The notes under the pieces: model-generated
What the model was told of the DNA's origin: nothing
Seen by the model: only the letters and a program-made list of their open reading frames with translations
Databases searched by the model: none
Origin: Atrina japonica
Lineage: Eukaryota; Mollusca; Bivalvia; Pterioida; Pinnidae
Length of the DNA: 64,000 nt
NCBI GenBank assembly: GCA_030159075.1
Contig: BROG01000470.1
Coordinates: forward strand, 247,001 to 311,000
Reading direction: 5' to 3'
Program-made: the position numbers and the translations under genes
Shown: one piece after another, positions 43,001-54,765 of the stretch
Layout of the letters: each line of letters begins with the position of its first letter
Numbering within the stretch: position 1 is the stretch's first letter

Positions 43001-46000
43001 TGAATATTGAGTGTGTTTACTATTTTTTTTGCAAAGTGTTTTATTTCAGTACATCATTTTATATTGGCTATTTGGTAATATTGACTACTATTACTCTTGT
43101 TGCTAGGTGAAATTGATGACGAAAACGATATTCCTCAGGACAGAGATTGGTATGACTTCTGGAGACTTCTCTTTAAAAAGATATCAGTTGATGACATCAA
43201 AACATTTGAACAAGATTACCAAGGTAAGTTTAATAAGTTTAATAATACATATACCCCTTTTCCCCATTTGTGTGGTTCAGAGCACAATCTAATTTATGCA
43301 GAGAACCACTTAGACACTGCCAGGAAATTCATATTTTCTTGCATGCTTACAAGTTTTTGATATATTTAACTGTTTTTAAAGCAAAAAATCGTTGTCGTAG
43401 TACCGTCAGTAATATTTAGTACACATTATAAAGTTTTGCCACATTTTTTTACTTATATCAACACACTGAGCTTGATCTTAGACAAATGATAACAAATGCA
43501 TAAAGTAATACATATGTACACTATTCGTGACCCCACAAATCAACAAGAAACCACAAATAATGAGAAAAAGCCATACCTGTTGTCTTGAGTTTGTGTAACA
43601 CATTATTTGATGCCCCCCCCTCCCCTCCCCCTTTGTAGAAGGAGAGGCATAAAGTTTTGCCGCTGTTGGTCGGTAGGTTGTTCATACACCAAAAGTTTCC
43701 GTTCAGTATCTCTGCAGTGGGTGCACATATTGAAATGGGCATACAGGTACATCATGAGAATATCTAGGTCAAATTATGTCTCCTCTTCTCCGAAGGGAGA
43801 CATATTGTTTTTGTACAAGTTTCTTCTTCTAATTCATGTTGTTCTTCTTCTTCCAATAATTTTGTGTCCAGAGCATAACTCTCTTCCTACTCAAGGTAGG
43901 ATGATGATATTTAGTATACATGGTATTGACATCAAGACGATGTGTCATGAACAAAAGTTACAGGGATCCGCCCTTTATTTACAGAGTTATTGCCCTTTGC
44001 TAAAAAATACTGTCCAGGGCATAACTGTCTATGTATTTGAGATAGGATGATGATACTTGATATACATTGTAATGACATCATGGCGATTTGTCATGAACAA
44101 TAATTACAGGTATTGGCCCTTTGTATACAGAGTTATTGCCCTTTGCTAAAAAATACTGTCCAGGGCATAACTGTCTATGTATTTGAGATAGGATGATGAT
44201 ATTTGGTATACATTGTAATGACATCATGGCGATGTGTAATGAACAATGATTACATGGATTGGCCCTTTGTATACAGAGTTCTTGTTGTTTGTTTATTTGT
44301 TTATTTCATGTTTTGTTTTGTTTTTTTCAATTGAATTTTTACTAAGATTGTTTGACAATCACTTTGACATGTATTTATATAGTGAGGTCAAGTTTTTGCT
44401 GCTTTATTCTGGATTTAGAAGCAATGTAGAATCTTTGGTTACTTTATATTCAAGTTACACATGTAAAAAAAAATAAAAAAATAGGCCTGGGCCTTTCACA
44501 AGTAAAATGACAACAATTGGGTGTGACAAAAATCAAAAGATGCTAATTGAAAACCTACAGTAAGAGGCTTTTGTGATTTTAAAAGTAAAACTTTAAACGC
44601 TTGGCCACACAGGCTCCCCAAGAATATATTATCTGTTTGTAGAGTGTACAGTGGGTGTTAGGGTTAAACTATTTTTCTTTTAGGTCTGTTATCATGAATA
44701 TTTCAATTTGATAATGGTAAAACATTTTGGGACTTTTGGTAGGAGAGAGTTAATATGTTGTGGCTCCACGATGAAATGGTTGTTTTGAGACATGGGGGTT
44801 GAGGCCAAGTTAAATTCTAATCGTGAAACAAGCAAATGAAGAAGGTTTGCAAGTGAAATGTTAAGTAAAAATAGATAATTACCTTATTATGAGACAGAAA
44901 CTCTTAGAAGAATTAGTTATAGAATTAAGTAACTTCTTCATAAATGTGTTGGTAAATTGTCTTCAATTAATAGTGAACTACATGTACATGTATATGATAA
45001 CACCAGTAACTATTGTAATCAAGTCAATGCTGGTTTGTTTATGTCGACCTCCCTCAAAGAAGGAGTGGCATATTGCTTTGCTGCTGTTGATCGGTCTGCG
45101 TATACACCAGTATTTTCTATTAATTATCTCCGTGACGGGTGCACATATTGAATTGAATTGAAATTTTGCATGTAGATAAAATGTACATCATGAGAATTAT
45201 ATGGTTCCCATAAGATATTTTTATTAGAGTTGCACCCCTTGAACAGATACATCATGGTAAAATAGGGGGAGGGGGCATAAATGTTTTACAAACATCTCTT
45301 GTTTTTGTTTTATTTACACAATGTACATAGTAAATCAACTTGCATCTTAACATATTTCTCCTCTATTGATAAGTATATACATGTGTATTGCCATTGTGCA
45401 CCTTCTGTTAAAAACCTCTTTCAATATTTCCCTTGAAGTGATTATTTTACATACATGTCCCACCTTCATTTAAGATGTAGTTCCTCAAAGCCCCAATTAT
45501 CAACAGACTACACCAAATTAACATACATGTAGTTCAAACATTTCCAAAATCCTATATCATATCACCACAGTATAATAGCATAGTATTACGGTATATAATT
45601 TACACAAACATAACAAATGTTAACACCAACCTCTCTTCCTCTCTCTAGAGTTAAACATTGTCAAAGACAACAGTACTCTTTCATTTCTTAGAAGGGGAGA
45701 CATTTGATTTAGCTGTGCTAAATCAAGATAATTTCTCGGTTTTTTTTGGTTACCATCAAACAATTTTTGACAGAGTTATGCCCCTTGAACTTTGAAACTT
45801 TCCTATAATTTAGATTCTGTATATTGGGGAGGGGGCATTACTGTTTTACAAACAGCTCTTGTTCACATGTGCTGTTGTTGTTTGTATGTTTTTATGGTGT
45901 TGAGTATTAGCTCAATGATCATATAGCGATTGTGCAAAAATTCCTCAGTCTCTCCATAAGTAGCACGACAGCAGATGTCAGAATGTTGACATGGTCATAG

Positions 46001-49000
46001 TAAACACAAAACTGTAGATACCAGTAATATTTATGCCACAAATTATTTGTACCTGTTAGGGCTGCAACGATACACTGTAATGACGATACGATACGTATTT
46101 TGATTCATACCTGACGATATGATACATTTACGATACACAGGAATAAAACACCTAAGTTGAAAATTCAATAATGACCTGTGAGTATATGACTCGATTATTT
46201 ACAGAATGTGTATTATTATACCTCATAGATGACACACAACCAGGGATTGGTTGAGAGCCGTCATGTGTCAGGGCAACAAACTTTGAGTCTCCCTTTCATG
46301 TCTCCCCCTTTCAGAGTTTCAGACAGATTGTTGATTGTGATTGGTTGCCAACTCTTGTTGGGAACACAAACTTAAAACAAAAATGTCAGATCACAGCAGA
46401 CCACATTGATTCTGTATGTTGGTATATCAACAATTTATTGCCCAGTGGTTGTTGTGAGTCATGGCAATTTGTTTTTACCAGCTTTGCCACCAGGAAATAT
46501 AAAGTGCCTTGGGTAATCATCATGTCTCCCTTCATCCAGGGCAATAAATGTATATTGTAGGGCATAATTGGTCAGAATTGCTACAGCCCTTGCTATTAAT
46601 TTTCATCATAATGGTTACAGAAAATAAGTTTGAAACACAGATTTATCTTTTTAAAGTAAATAAGGTTAATATTCGTCGTAGGCTCAGCAGAAGAACTGGA
46701 AGATCTGAAAAATACATACGTCAAATTTGAGGGCAAAATGGATGACATATTGGAAAGTATCATGTGTGCCACCATTGAAGATGAAGGAAGATTTACAGAT
46801 ATATTAAAAGATCTGATCAAAAAGAAAGAAATTCCCGACTTCCCAGCCTTTAGCAAAGAAAGTAAAACAAAGAAAATGGCGCGGAAAAGGAAGGTTTGTA
46901 CAAGAAGTTTATAAGATTTTTAAAATTGACTAAAATATATAATCAGTTGAGTGAAACTGCAAGGGGCAATATTGTCAAGATGTTTTAAAGATAATTTTAT
47001 ACGACCATCAATAGTCTCCTTGAAGTTGTCTCCAGTTAGATGTACTTTTTCTTCTTTTTTTTCTGTTGATATACAATTATGGACTTTTGTGGTGGTAAAT
47101 ATGATGTGATATGAACCTAAAAACTTACATTGACCTCGGCATTTAGGTTCATATCACGTCATATTTACCATCACAAAAGTCCATAATTGTTTTATTTTAT
47201 ACTCTAATGACATAATTTAGATTGGAATTATAACATTTTGTGCTAATGCATACAAAATCCCTCATGTTCTGTTGCTTTCCTTGTTTTTTTTTAAATATTT
47301 TTTAACCAAAAGTTTCTCAATTGCGTCGTCTGAAACAGATACAAAATGCTGTGTTATTTCATTAAGCATATTATATACAATGTGGTGTCCGAAGATGCAC
47401 ATTTGTTGATGGCGAATTGTTTACCTGTCATATCCGCTTTACTGCACATGTGGAATACGAAGCCAGAGGGGGTTCCCTCATGATTATTTTCGGAAATTGA
47501 TGTAGCATGAAAAACTTGCATACATGATCTGTTGTAAACTAGTCACGTGTAAGCGGTTTAGCCAATAGAAACGATACATAAAGTATATAATAACAGCAGT
47601 TATGAACTTTATACTTTGTACAGATAGACTCTGTAAGATACCAATCTGATTATAGTGTGAACAGTTTTGTATAACATACTTAGGGTATCCTATAACATAC
47701 TTAAGGTATCCTATTACATACTTAGGGTATCCTATAACATACTTAGGGTATCCTATTACATACTTAGGGTATCCTATAACATACTTAGGGTATCCTATTA
47801 CATACTTAGGGTATCCTATAACATACTTAGGGTATCCTATTACATACTTAGGGTATCCTATTACATACTTAGGGTATCCTATTACATACTTAGGGTATCC
47901 TATAACATACTTAGGGTATCCTATAACATACTTAGGGTATCCTATTACATACTTAGGGTATCCTATAACATACTTAGGGTATCCTATTACATACTTAGGG
48001 TATCCTATAACATACTTAGGGTATCCTATTACATACTTAGGGTATCCTATAACATACTTAGGGTATCCTATTACATACTTAGGGTATCCTATAACATACT
48101 TAGGGTATCCTATAACATACTTAAGGTATCCTATTACATACTTTGGGTATCCTATAACATACTTAGGGTATCCTATAACATACTTAAGGTATCCTATTAC
48201 ATACTTAGGGTATCCTATAACATACTTAAGGTATCCTATTACATACTTAGGGTATCCTATAACATACTTAAGGTATCCTATTACATACTTAGGGTATCCT
48301 ATTACATACTTAAGGTATCCTATTACATACTTAGGGTATCCTATAACATACTTAGGGTATCCTATTACATACTTAGGGTATCCTATTACATACTTAGGGT
48401 ATCCTATTACATACTTAGGGTATCCTATAACATACTTAGGGTATCCTATAACATACTTAGGGTATCCTATAACATACTTAGGGTATCCTATAACATACTT
48501 AGGGTATCCTATTACATACTTAGGGTATCCTATAAGATACTTAGGGTATCCTATTACATACTTAGGGTATCCTATAAGATACTTAGGGTATCCTATAACA
48601 TACATAGGGTATCCTTTAATAAGTATATTAAATTTAGATATTTATGTTCTTGGTAAATTCCACCCCCAAAAAATGAATTTCAACAAAATTTAGTAAAAAT
48701 GAGTTCTTTAGATTAAATGCTTATATTTGATCAAAATAGAAAATTTGTGAATGAAAATGTAAATCAACATGCACATCTTTACGTATTTGTTAACTTCCAA
48801 GTGATGTTTTATTTGCATGAGATGGTGTAGTCCTCCTCAGATAGCATCCAGTTCAAGATGGCTGATCACCTAATAACTGCTGTTTTCATTTTCTCATTTT
48901 ATTTTATACATTTAGTAACTTCAGCAAATTATCTCTGATGGGACACTGTGATGGGAGTTATAAAATGCTGATCTCCCAGTGTGTAAGGTACAATTTCAAT

Positions 49001-49228
49001 CGCTATAAATAAAGTCCTGATTATTTCTTTCTTTAGTATAAGAAAGAGGCTGCAGAAGTCGACGAGACCAAGAAGATAGAAGAAAACGGAATGAACTCCC
49101 TACAGGCTCTGATACAACAGCGACAACAGTCTCGGGAACAGAAAATTGACAGTTTCTTCTCAGATCTCGCAGCAAAATATGCGAAGCCTAAGTCCAAAAC
49201 TAAAGGATCTAAAAAGACTAAAAAGTGA
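39973..49228 (+). CDS. DNAJC9: DNAJC9, J-domain co-chaperone (multi-exon gene span)
   Basis: Five coding exons: 39973-40066, 40409-40561, 43107-43223, 46682-46893 and 49037-49228. All introns are GT-AG, the phases (1,1,1,0) match, and the sum is 768 bp giving 255 aa; the human protein is about 260 aa. The N terminus is a J domain ([13 protein letters not shown], then [15 protein letters not shown] with the catalytic HPD tripeptide, then [20 protein letters not shown]). [15 protein letters not shown] is the hallmark following segment, and the C terminus is basic and helical ([20 protein letters not shown], ending in a Lys-rich tail). In known systems DNAJC9 stimulates Hsp70 ATPase and is a histone H3-H4 co-chaperone in the nucleus. 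That role is from the family, not the sequence. Confidence 0.95.
40409..40561 (+). CDS. DNAJC9: DNAJC9 coding exon 2 (HPD motif)
   Basis: 153 bp, phase 1 to 1, [17 protein letters not shown]. Acceptor TATTTTCAG, donor GTATAA. It carries the His-Pro-Asp required for Hsp70 activation. Confidence 0.95.
41181..41373. repeat. 96-bp perfect tandem duplication
   Basis: Two copies beginning AAGGTGGGAGAAATATCAGT with no difference seen, in DNAJC9 intron 2. Confidence 0.95.
41884..42506 (-). mobile_element. About 625-bp MITE-like element, copy B (inverted)
   Basis: Reverse complement of 37132-37757 over its whole length, with scattered substitutions. Lies in DNAJC9 intron 2. Confidence 0.82.
42679..42884 (+). 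mobile_element. tRNA-derived SINE in DNAJC9 intron 2
   Basis: tRNA-like head GGCCAAGTGGTTAGAGCATT (A box) with GTGGGTTTGAGCTACACTGG (B box), then a conserved tail CCATATGACTGAAAAATTGT + TGATTGTGGCATTAAACACC. The 5' part matches 54596-54765. Confidence 0.75.
43107..43223 (+). CDS. DNAJC9: DNAJC9 coding exon 3
   Basis: 117 bp, phase 1 to 1, [20 protein letters not shown], diagnostic for DNAJC9. Acceptor TTGCTAG, donor GTAAGT. Confidence 0.95.
43861..44285. repeat. About 146-bp tandem repeat, nearly three units
   Basis: Block TGTCCAGGGCATAACTGTCT ... GATGATGATA ... ATTGTAATGACATCATGGCG ... GAGTTATTGCCCTTTGCTAA recurs with few changes. Confidence 0.85.
46056..46141. mobile_element. Probable hAT-type MITE fragment
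   Basis: TTAGGGCTGCAACGATAC followed by CGATACGATACG-type repeats. TAGGGCTGCAACGAT is a familiar terminal sequence of animal hAT MITEs. The other end was not found. Confidence 0.5.
46682..46893 (+). CDS. DNAJC9: DNAJC9 coding exon 4
   Basis: 212 bp, phase 1 to 0, [20 protein letters not shown] then [13 protein letters not shown], matching the middle of the family. Acceptor CGTCGTAG, donor GTTTGT (weak). Confidence 0.93.
47073..47190. mobile_element. 118-bp near-perfect palindromic element
   Basis: Arms of about 48 bp (ACAATTATGGACTTTTGTGG... and ...CCACAAAAGTCCATAATTGT with two or three changes) around about 20 bases. In DNAJC9 intron 4. Confidence 0.9.
47670..48612. repeat. 21-bp minisatellite, about 45 units, in DNAJC9 intron 4
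   Basis: Unit ACATACTTAGGGTATCCTAT + A or T. The A and T variants often alternate. Being divisible by three it keeps open frames on both strands (7-residue repeats KYVIGYP and ILRVSYY), which are artefacts. Confidence 0.96.
49037..49228 (+). CDS. DNAJC9: DNAJC9 last coding exon
   Basis: 63 residues plus stop. Ends [20 protein letters not shown] plus a final Lys, a basic tail expected for a nuclear histone chaperone. Acceptor TTTCTTTAG. Confidence 0.94.
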   Translation, partial: YKKEAAEVDETKKIEENGMNSLQALIQQRQQSREQKIDSFFSDLAAKYAKPKSKTKGSKKTKK

Positions 49229-50365
49229 TTCAGTGACGTTTCAAAACTTGTTTGAGCATGAAAGGTGATTGTTAGAGATGTCATTGTACATACTGCGGTC
49301 TGGGTTCTCTGCAGGCGTTGTTTAACAAGGAACTTGTGAAGTGTCCAACACAATGTAACTAGTTATGTATACCATAGGTATCAATATTTTAACATTTTCA
49401 AAATGAAATGCCACTTTCAGTGCTTCTATCAGTCTTGAAATCAATATGAAAGCTGAAAGGAAAGTTTGAATATTCGTTAATGATTGCAAATTGTGAATAT
49501 TTGAAAAAATATTTTTTGTAAGAAGTTAAGTCATGGAACTTAAAACAAGGTCTTGTGGGACGCTTTGTTCACAGCAGTCCATAGCACAGATCAGACATTG
49601 TAATACTTCATCTCCGTGTAAAGGAATATCTCAAGTTTAAAAATAACATTATTACAACAAACAAAACTAAAGTATCTGTAACAATTGTGATTTTATAACA
49701 CTTGATTGTTTGATGCATACCTCAGTGTATATGCAAATAGGATTATGTAAGTACAAATACAGTACTTTAGGTGGTGGGTGACTTAACATAAGCTTTTTGT
49801 CATTTAGTACCTTTGTACCTTTGTCTTGTTTGTCTACAGGTCATTGGATAAGCCATTGGCTTCTATAGACCCTTCTATTAAGTATTTGTAGTATGACAAT
49901 TCAGCTTCTCAACATGTAAAAGATGTAAAAATGAAGAATTGCCAATTAATAATCGAAGTTCATTAGAACAGGACGAATTAGATGTTCAATGGTCTTAACA
50001 TGAAGAACAATTGCGAATCCCAAATGGGATAGGACATGCCAACTGTGTAGGACTCCCGTGTTTCAGGAACACTTGTCAGACACTCCGCTTCAGTTGGTAC
50101 CTGCATCTGTCCTTTCAGACAGTGAATTTAAACTCCACTCTGTCAATTCTATACTAGAATTCTTCACTTATTCGTCTTTTAACAACTGCGTCTTTAACTT
50201 TCATACGTCGAAGTAACCAACATGCACTGTACTGAAGCAGCATCCTTTAAACATTGGTTAAAAGTTAGAAAAATTATATTAACTCCGTATTAATTTCCAT
50301 TTTACATAATGGCCTAAATTCATGTTGTTGAATTAAAATCAATAAAAGTTTATCTAGTAGAATGT
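49229..50365 (+). promoter_or_regulatory. DNAJC9 3' untranslated region and candidate poly(A) site
   Basis: No further coding is seen after the stop. An AATAAA signal at 50341-50346 is the clearest downstream poly(A) signal, implying a 3' UTR of up to about 1.1 kb. An earlier cleavage site is possible. Confidence 0.4.
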
Positions 50366-50542
50366 TATTTTTTGTCATATCTTTACATTTTTTCTGGGGA
50401 CTATTTTGATTGTAGGCCTAATCAATGAATAGCTGTTGGCTATTCCAGGAATTGTATGTACATGAATGGTTGAGCGGGAAGTTTGCATTCCAATTATTAA
50501 ACGGTAAAAGAAAAATGGGATAGCTTAAGGAATAATTAAATA

Positions 50543-50620
50543 TAAGGATTGAATTGCTATCAGTTGGCATCCATGGGCCTTTAAGCTTGCGAATGCCAAC
50601 TGACAGCGGTTCAATCCTTA
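50543..50620. repeat. 78-bp hairpin element, and partial second copy at 50738-50792
   Basis: AAGGATTGAATTGCTATCAG + TTGGCAT pairs with ATGCCAACTGACAGCGGTTC + AATCCTT around CCATGGGCCTTTAAGCTTGC. The second copy keeps only the right half and centre. Flanking ACTCCCTAACTTACAGAACT is duplicated too. Confidence 0.8.
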
Positions 50621-50863
50621 AGTGTACATACATGGGGTGTGCTCCCTAACTTACAGAACTTATAAATTTGTACAGATGATTAATTAAATTCAACACTCTG
50701 AGCTTTACTTATAACTAATATGTTCCTCAAATATCGTTGCATCCATGGGCTTTTAAGCTTGCGAATGCCAACTGACAGCGGTTCAATCCTTTTATATATA
50801 TATGGGGTGTACTCCCTAACTTACAGAACTTATAAACTTGTACAGATTCCAGTCCTCATTGTT

Positions 50864-52610
50864 TTATGCAGATTTGAATGCATTCACAGTTGTTGCTGTA
50901 ACTGTAGAGTCAGACAAGCTGTTCCACAATTCCACAATTCGTATTGAGAAGGAATGTAAACGCTGGGTTGTTAGACAGGGTTTTTTGAAAAGCTTCAAAG
51001 AATAACCTGTAATAGGATTTGATAGTGTGAACACTTTGAACCAAGCAAGGTCATCAGTGACATGTAAAGATTTATAAAACTTGTATCGTGTCATTTCCTT
51101 GTAAAATACCACTTTCCCTTTAGAAAATACACATAACTTTTAAATTGGAGCTCAACTGATGAAGTCTAATTGACAGAAACGGTATCGTCTTGAGCATTAT
51201 AACTTTGGTAGTATGTTTATAATATTCTATCCCTATGATATTCCAAGGTAGGTAATCCTAATGAACAAAATCGCTCTTCATAACTTGGATTTTAAATATT
51301 AACTAATTTTGTGGCACACAACAGAACAGACACTTTTCTATGGATGCCTTTCTTTACGTAAGGAGACCAGACAGGTCTCATACTCCATTAAAGGATTTAT
51401 AACAATAGACTAATATAATATTGAAACATATCACGATCCATATAATCAAAGGTATGATTAATTAAATTCAACACTCTGAGCTTTACTCATAACTAATATG
51501 TTCCTCAAATTTCAGATCTAGTGTTCATGACACGCCAAAGTCTTTCTCCATCTCTACAACTGATAACTGATAGAGCAACCAAGTTGTCGGAGTTATCTGA
51601 CATGGTATAATGACGTTGAGCATCAATTTAGTTGAAATGAAAAACTTTACATTTTGTAGCATCAAATCTTAACTTCCAAGTGTTAAACCAATCATATAAC
51701 CTATCAAAATTGTCCTGCAATTTCAGGAATTCCTCCTCTAAAGAAAAACCTTAGAATATACTTTACAATCATCTGCGAAAATCTTCAAGATTCTATCAAC
51801 AACGTCGGGAAGATCATTAATAAAAGTTAAAATAGAACAGGACCAAGCACAGCACCAAGCTAACTATGGTTTTTTTTTGTTTTTTTACGCCATCCTCAAC
51901 AATTTTTCAGTCATATGATGGCGTCCAGTTTTTATTGGTGGAGGAGAAACCCCGGTTACCCAGGTAAAGACCACCGACCTTCCGCAAGAGCTAACTATGT
52001 TGAAAAGACATCATTAATACCTACGCATAGCTTACGTCCAGTAAAAAACTTTTAATCCATAACAAAATATTGTCTTTTATACCAAGTTTTTCTAACTTCA
52101 GAAACAAACGTTGATGAGGCACACTATCGAAGGCCTTAGAAAAATATAAGTAAATACAATCGTCAGGAAATAAATTGTCAGTAAGGAACCACTCCTCCAA
52201 AGCCTCAAATAATTGTGTAACACCTGATTTGCCAGGTTTAAAACCAGACTAACAATCGATAAATAGATCTAGATTATTAGTGATGAAGTATTTCATAACA
52301 TTGTCACGAATATTCCATCACACAATTTACATACAACAGATGTTAGGCTGATGTGTCTATACTTGCCAGGGTTCATCATATTAACTTTATTAGAAATAGA
52401 TGACATAATTGCTCTCTTCCAATCCTCTTCAAAAGTTTGTATAAAGGGTAACAGATTTTGTCTCTTTATTTCAGACAAAACTTGAGGGTGAAAACCATCA
52501 AGTCTTGTAGACTTATCAGTTTTCAGTTTAATTGACTTCTTAGAACATCATCTTGACTAATGTCTACGACAGATAGCGAACATCCAGATCTGAGAGGGTA
52601 TCGAAGCTTA
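50864..52610 (-). mobile_element. Decayed non-LTR retrotransposon (LINE) reverse-transcriptase region
   Basis: On the minus strand, in order: KYRHISLTSVVCKL (about 52340-52320), YFSKAFDSVPHQRL (about 52145-52100), LGAVLGPVLF then FADDCK (51786-51761, the RT catalytic Asp pair), and a C-terminal tail with RIVELWNSLSDSTV...VNAFKSA (50864-50960). Frameshifts and stops throughout, so it is dead. Split by a SINE fragment at 51869-51988 and rearranged with the hairpin copies at 50543-50792. Confidence 0.8.
51869..51988 (-). mobile_element. SINE fragment nested in the LINE, with target-site duplication
   Basis: On the minus strand: GGAGGAGAAACC-type block, ATGACTGAAAAATTGTTGAG, GCGTAAAAAAAC and an A-tail. 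It is flanked by AGCTAACTATG at 51858-51868 and 51989-51999, an 11-bp direct repeat. Confidence 0.82.
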
Positions 52611-52619
52611 ATAAATCAT

Positions 52620-52745
52620 ATTCATCTGAATATGAAATCTTCATATGTTGTACACGCCCTGGCATATTGGATCATTTGTGAAATATAAACTCCATATGCG
52701 GAACGTGGAAAATTTACGATGGGAAAGCCGAAATCGTCGCGTTTG
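52620..52745 (-). mobile_element. Fragment of a second retroelement-type protein
   Basis: The minus frame reads KRDDFGFPIVNFP then RSAYGVYISQMIQYARACTT, which resembles a block (NFPIVNFP...AYGVYISQLIRYARAC) common in retroelement polyproteins of invertebrates. Stop follows at about 52620. Confidence 0.55.
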
Positions 52746-53620
52746 TCCTATAGCTTAGTTGCTAATTTCCTGTCTGTGTCTATAAGCGGTGATTCCCTTA
52801 CTTGTTTTATTTCCTAATCTAGTCAAATCCTCTAGTTGCACGTCATCAATACCTAATGGCTCATTACATAAGTTCGTAATTACGTTACTAGTGTCCTCTG
52901 TTTTGGAGTCCCTTTCGACTATCCCGAATTACATTAACCTACCCCCTTCTTTTCCTAAGCTTCTCCTTTTTTTCGAGCTACCTCTTATAAAGTTGAGGGA
53001 GGGCTTATGCAATATTCCTGGCTTTGGTGTTGAATGCCGATGAAGAAAATTGGTTAAGGACCGGTTTACATACTTCTACTGTCAATACCTTCCATGACAT
53101 GTACGTCTAATGATAATACCACATGTTAAAATTCCTATGCTGGGTTGGTCTTGTATATTTTGTAAAACTGATGTTATGTTTTACTGTATTCTTTTTTCTA
53201 TGCTGTGGTTCAAAAGATATTTGAGGTTGGGTATATGTAAAAAAATGTTGGTATGAGGCGAAATATAAAGACCAAAAGAGGCATTCTATTTTTTAAAGAT
53301 GAACATCCATTTAATGAATTATGAATTACGCATATTGTAGACTATATTGTTGTCGTTGTTCATATGAACAATTATCCATGACAAATAAATGTTTTGTGCA
53401 GAAGTTTTTCTTAATTTAGTCGGAATTGTAAATTGTTATTCTTAATTTTGTCATATTTACCAAAAATTGGAATAAAAGTCGACAACAGTAAGCCTTATTG
53501 ATGACTATTTACATGTTTTGTTTTAAATTTGCTGTAACTAATTTACGATGGATCAGCAAGCAATAATAGAACTGAAATAGCATGTTTCCTAGACAACGAG
53601 TATTTGTTTAGTTTGCTTGA
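52746..53620. other. Intergenic, no gene seen
   Basis: An open plus-strand frame at 52789-53043 has no recognisable domain and looks accidental. Rest AT-rich. Confidence 0.4.
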
Positions 53621-53750
53621 AATGTTTTACGCCATACTAAAACAATTTTCAGTAAAATAGTGGTAGCCAACTTTTGACGTTGGAGGAGAGAACCCTTTTG
53701 TAATGTAGCTGCGAATAGAACACTGGCTTTCCACAAGTGCAATGGCATGT
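53621..53750 (-). mobile_element. SINE 3'-tail fragment
   Basis: Same order of blocks as 51869-51988 (TTTTACGCCATAC, GTTGGAGGAGAGAACC, CTTTCCACAAGTGCAA). Confidence 0.6.
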
Positions 53751-54595
53751 CCGTTGGCATTTAATAATAAGAATTTTAAATATATACTAAGAGTTGGCCC
53801 TTTATAAAGCCCTAAACATGCCAACACCTTTTAAAATATGTCTAAAAATTGACCAAATTTATTATGCACTTTAACACAATGACATTAAAACTTTGTCAGA
53901 ATGATCTTTATTTAATTCAAACATTTACAGAACAAGAAAGGTCAGTCAATTTCATCAATATAAAACCATACTCTGTCATTTGAAGAGGCTGGTAAAGGCT
54001 TGTTTATAATTAGTTTTAAATTTCATTCGCAAACATAGATATTAAATCAACCATAACGTATAACAAATTTGAAAGAAAACGTCATTAATTTATGAGAAGA
54101 TTTTTGAATACATATATGTACTGTTTTTGGAGCTCCTTTTCATTTGGACATTATGGGGCTTCACGTGGAGATAGTTCCTGTCAAGTTTGGTTAAATTTGG
54201 ACCTTTGAAGTTTATGTAGGTGCTTATGACTTTGATCTATGTCATTTGAAGCGTCCGATAAAGGCTCGATTGTAAAAATATTTCATTTTCATTTGCAAAA
54301 CATAGATATTGACTTAACAATAATGTTTATCAAATGTGAAGGTAAACTGATCATTGGTTTATGAGAAGATTTTTAAAGATGTTCAAAGTTTTGTTCCTTT
54401 TTGGAGCCTGTATAGGTCCTAGCTCCATTTTTGTCGGCAAACTTGAAACTCTTTATAAAGATCCTTACAAACTTTGGTTGATATCTGTCCAGTGGTTCTT
54501 GAGAAGTCGTGTAATGGAAAATTGAAAGAATCGGCAACGATAGAGATAGGGCCCTAGCAATAGTTCACTTGTCACTTTGGAAAAATAACCTACGC

Positions 54596-54765
54596 AAAGG
54601 GCCTGCTTGGCATGATGGTTACAGCATTGTGCATCAAAGAAATCTCTCCCCTCCAGTCATCACTAGTTCTGGTCATGCTGGAATCTGGATTATATGTCGA
54701 AATTTGCAAGTTTTATTGATCAAGGCTGGCTACTGGACACCACCATATAACTGAACAAGAGCATT
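54596..54765 (+). mobile_element. Diverged tRNA-derived SINE
   Basis: GGGCCTGCTTGGCATGATGG + TTACAGCATTG aligns with the head of the SINE at 42679, and CTGGCTACTGGACACCACCA + TATAACTGAACAAG with its tail. Confidence 0.6.

Larger units (their letters stand above)
43224..46681 (+). other. DNAJC9 intron 3, repeat-filled
   Basis: Contains three diverged copies of a dispersed repeat (about 43610-43810, 45020-45300, 45690-45860; shared GGTGCACATATTGAA and GGGGGCATNA...TGTTTTACAAAC), an about 146-bp tandem repeat (43861-44285) and a hAT-like MITE end at 46056. No coding. Confidence 0.55.

Noticed and set aside
47484..48656. 373- and 329-residue open frames on opposite strands with 7-residue repeats
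   Set aside because: They are the 21-bp minisatellite read in two strands, inside DNAJC9 intron 4.
52789..53043. 84-residue Leu/Pro-rich plus-strand gene
   Set aside because: No domain, no splice context, and embedded in retroelement debris.
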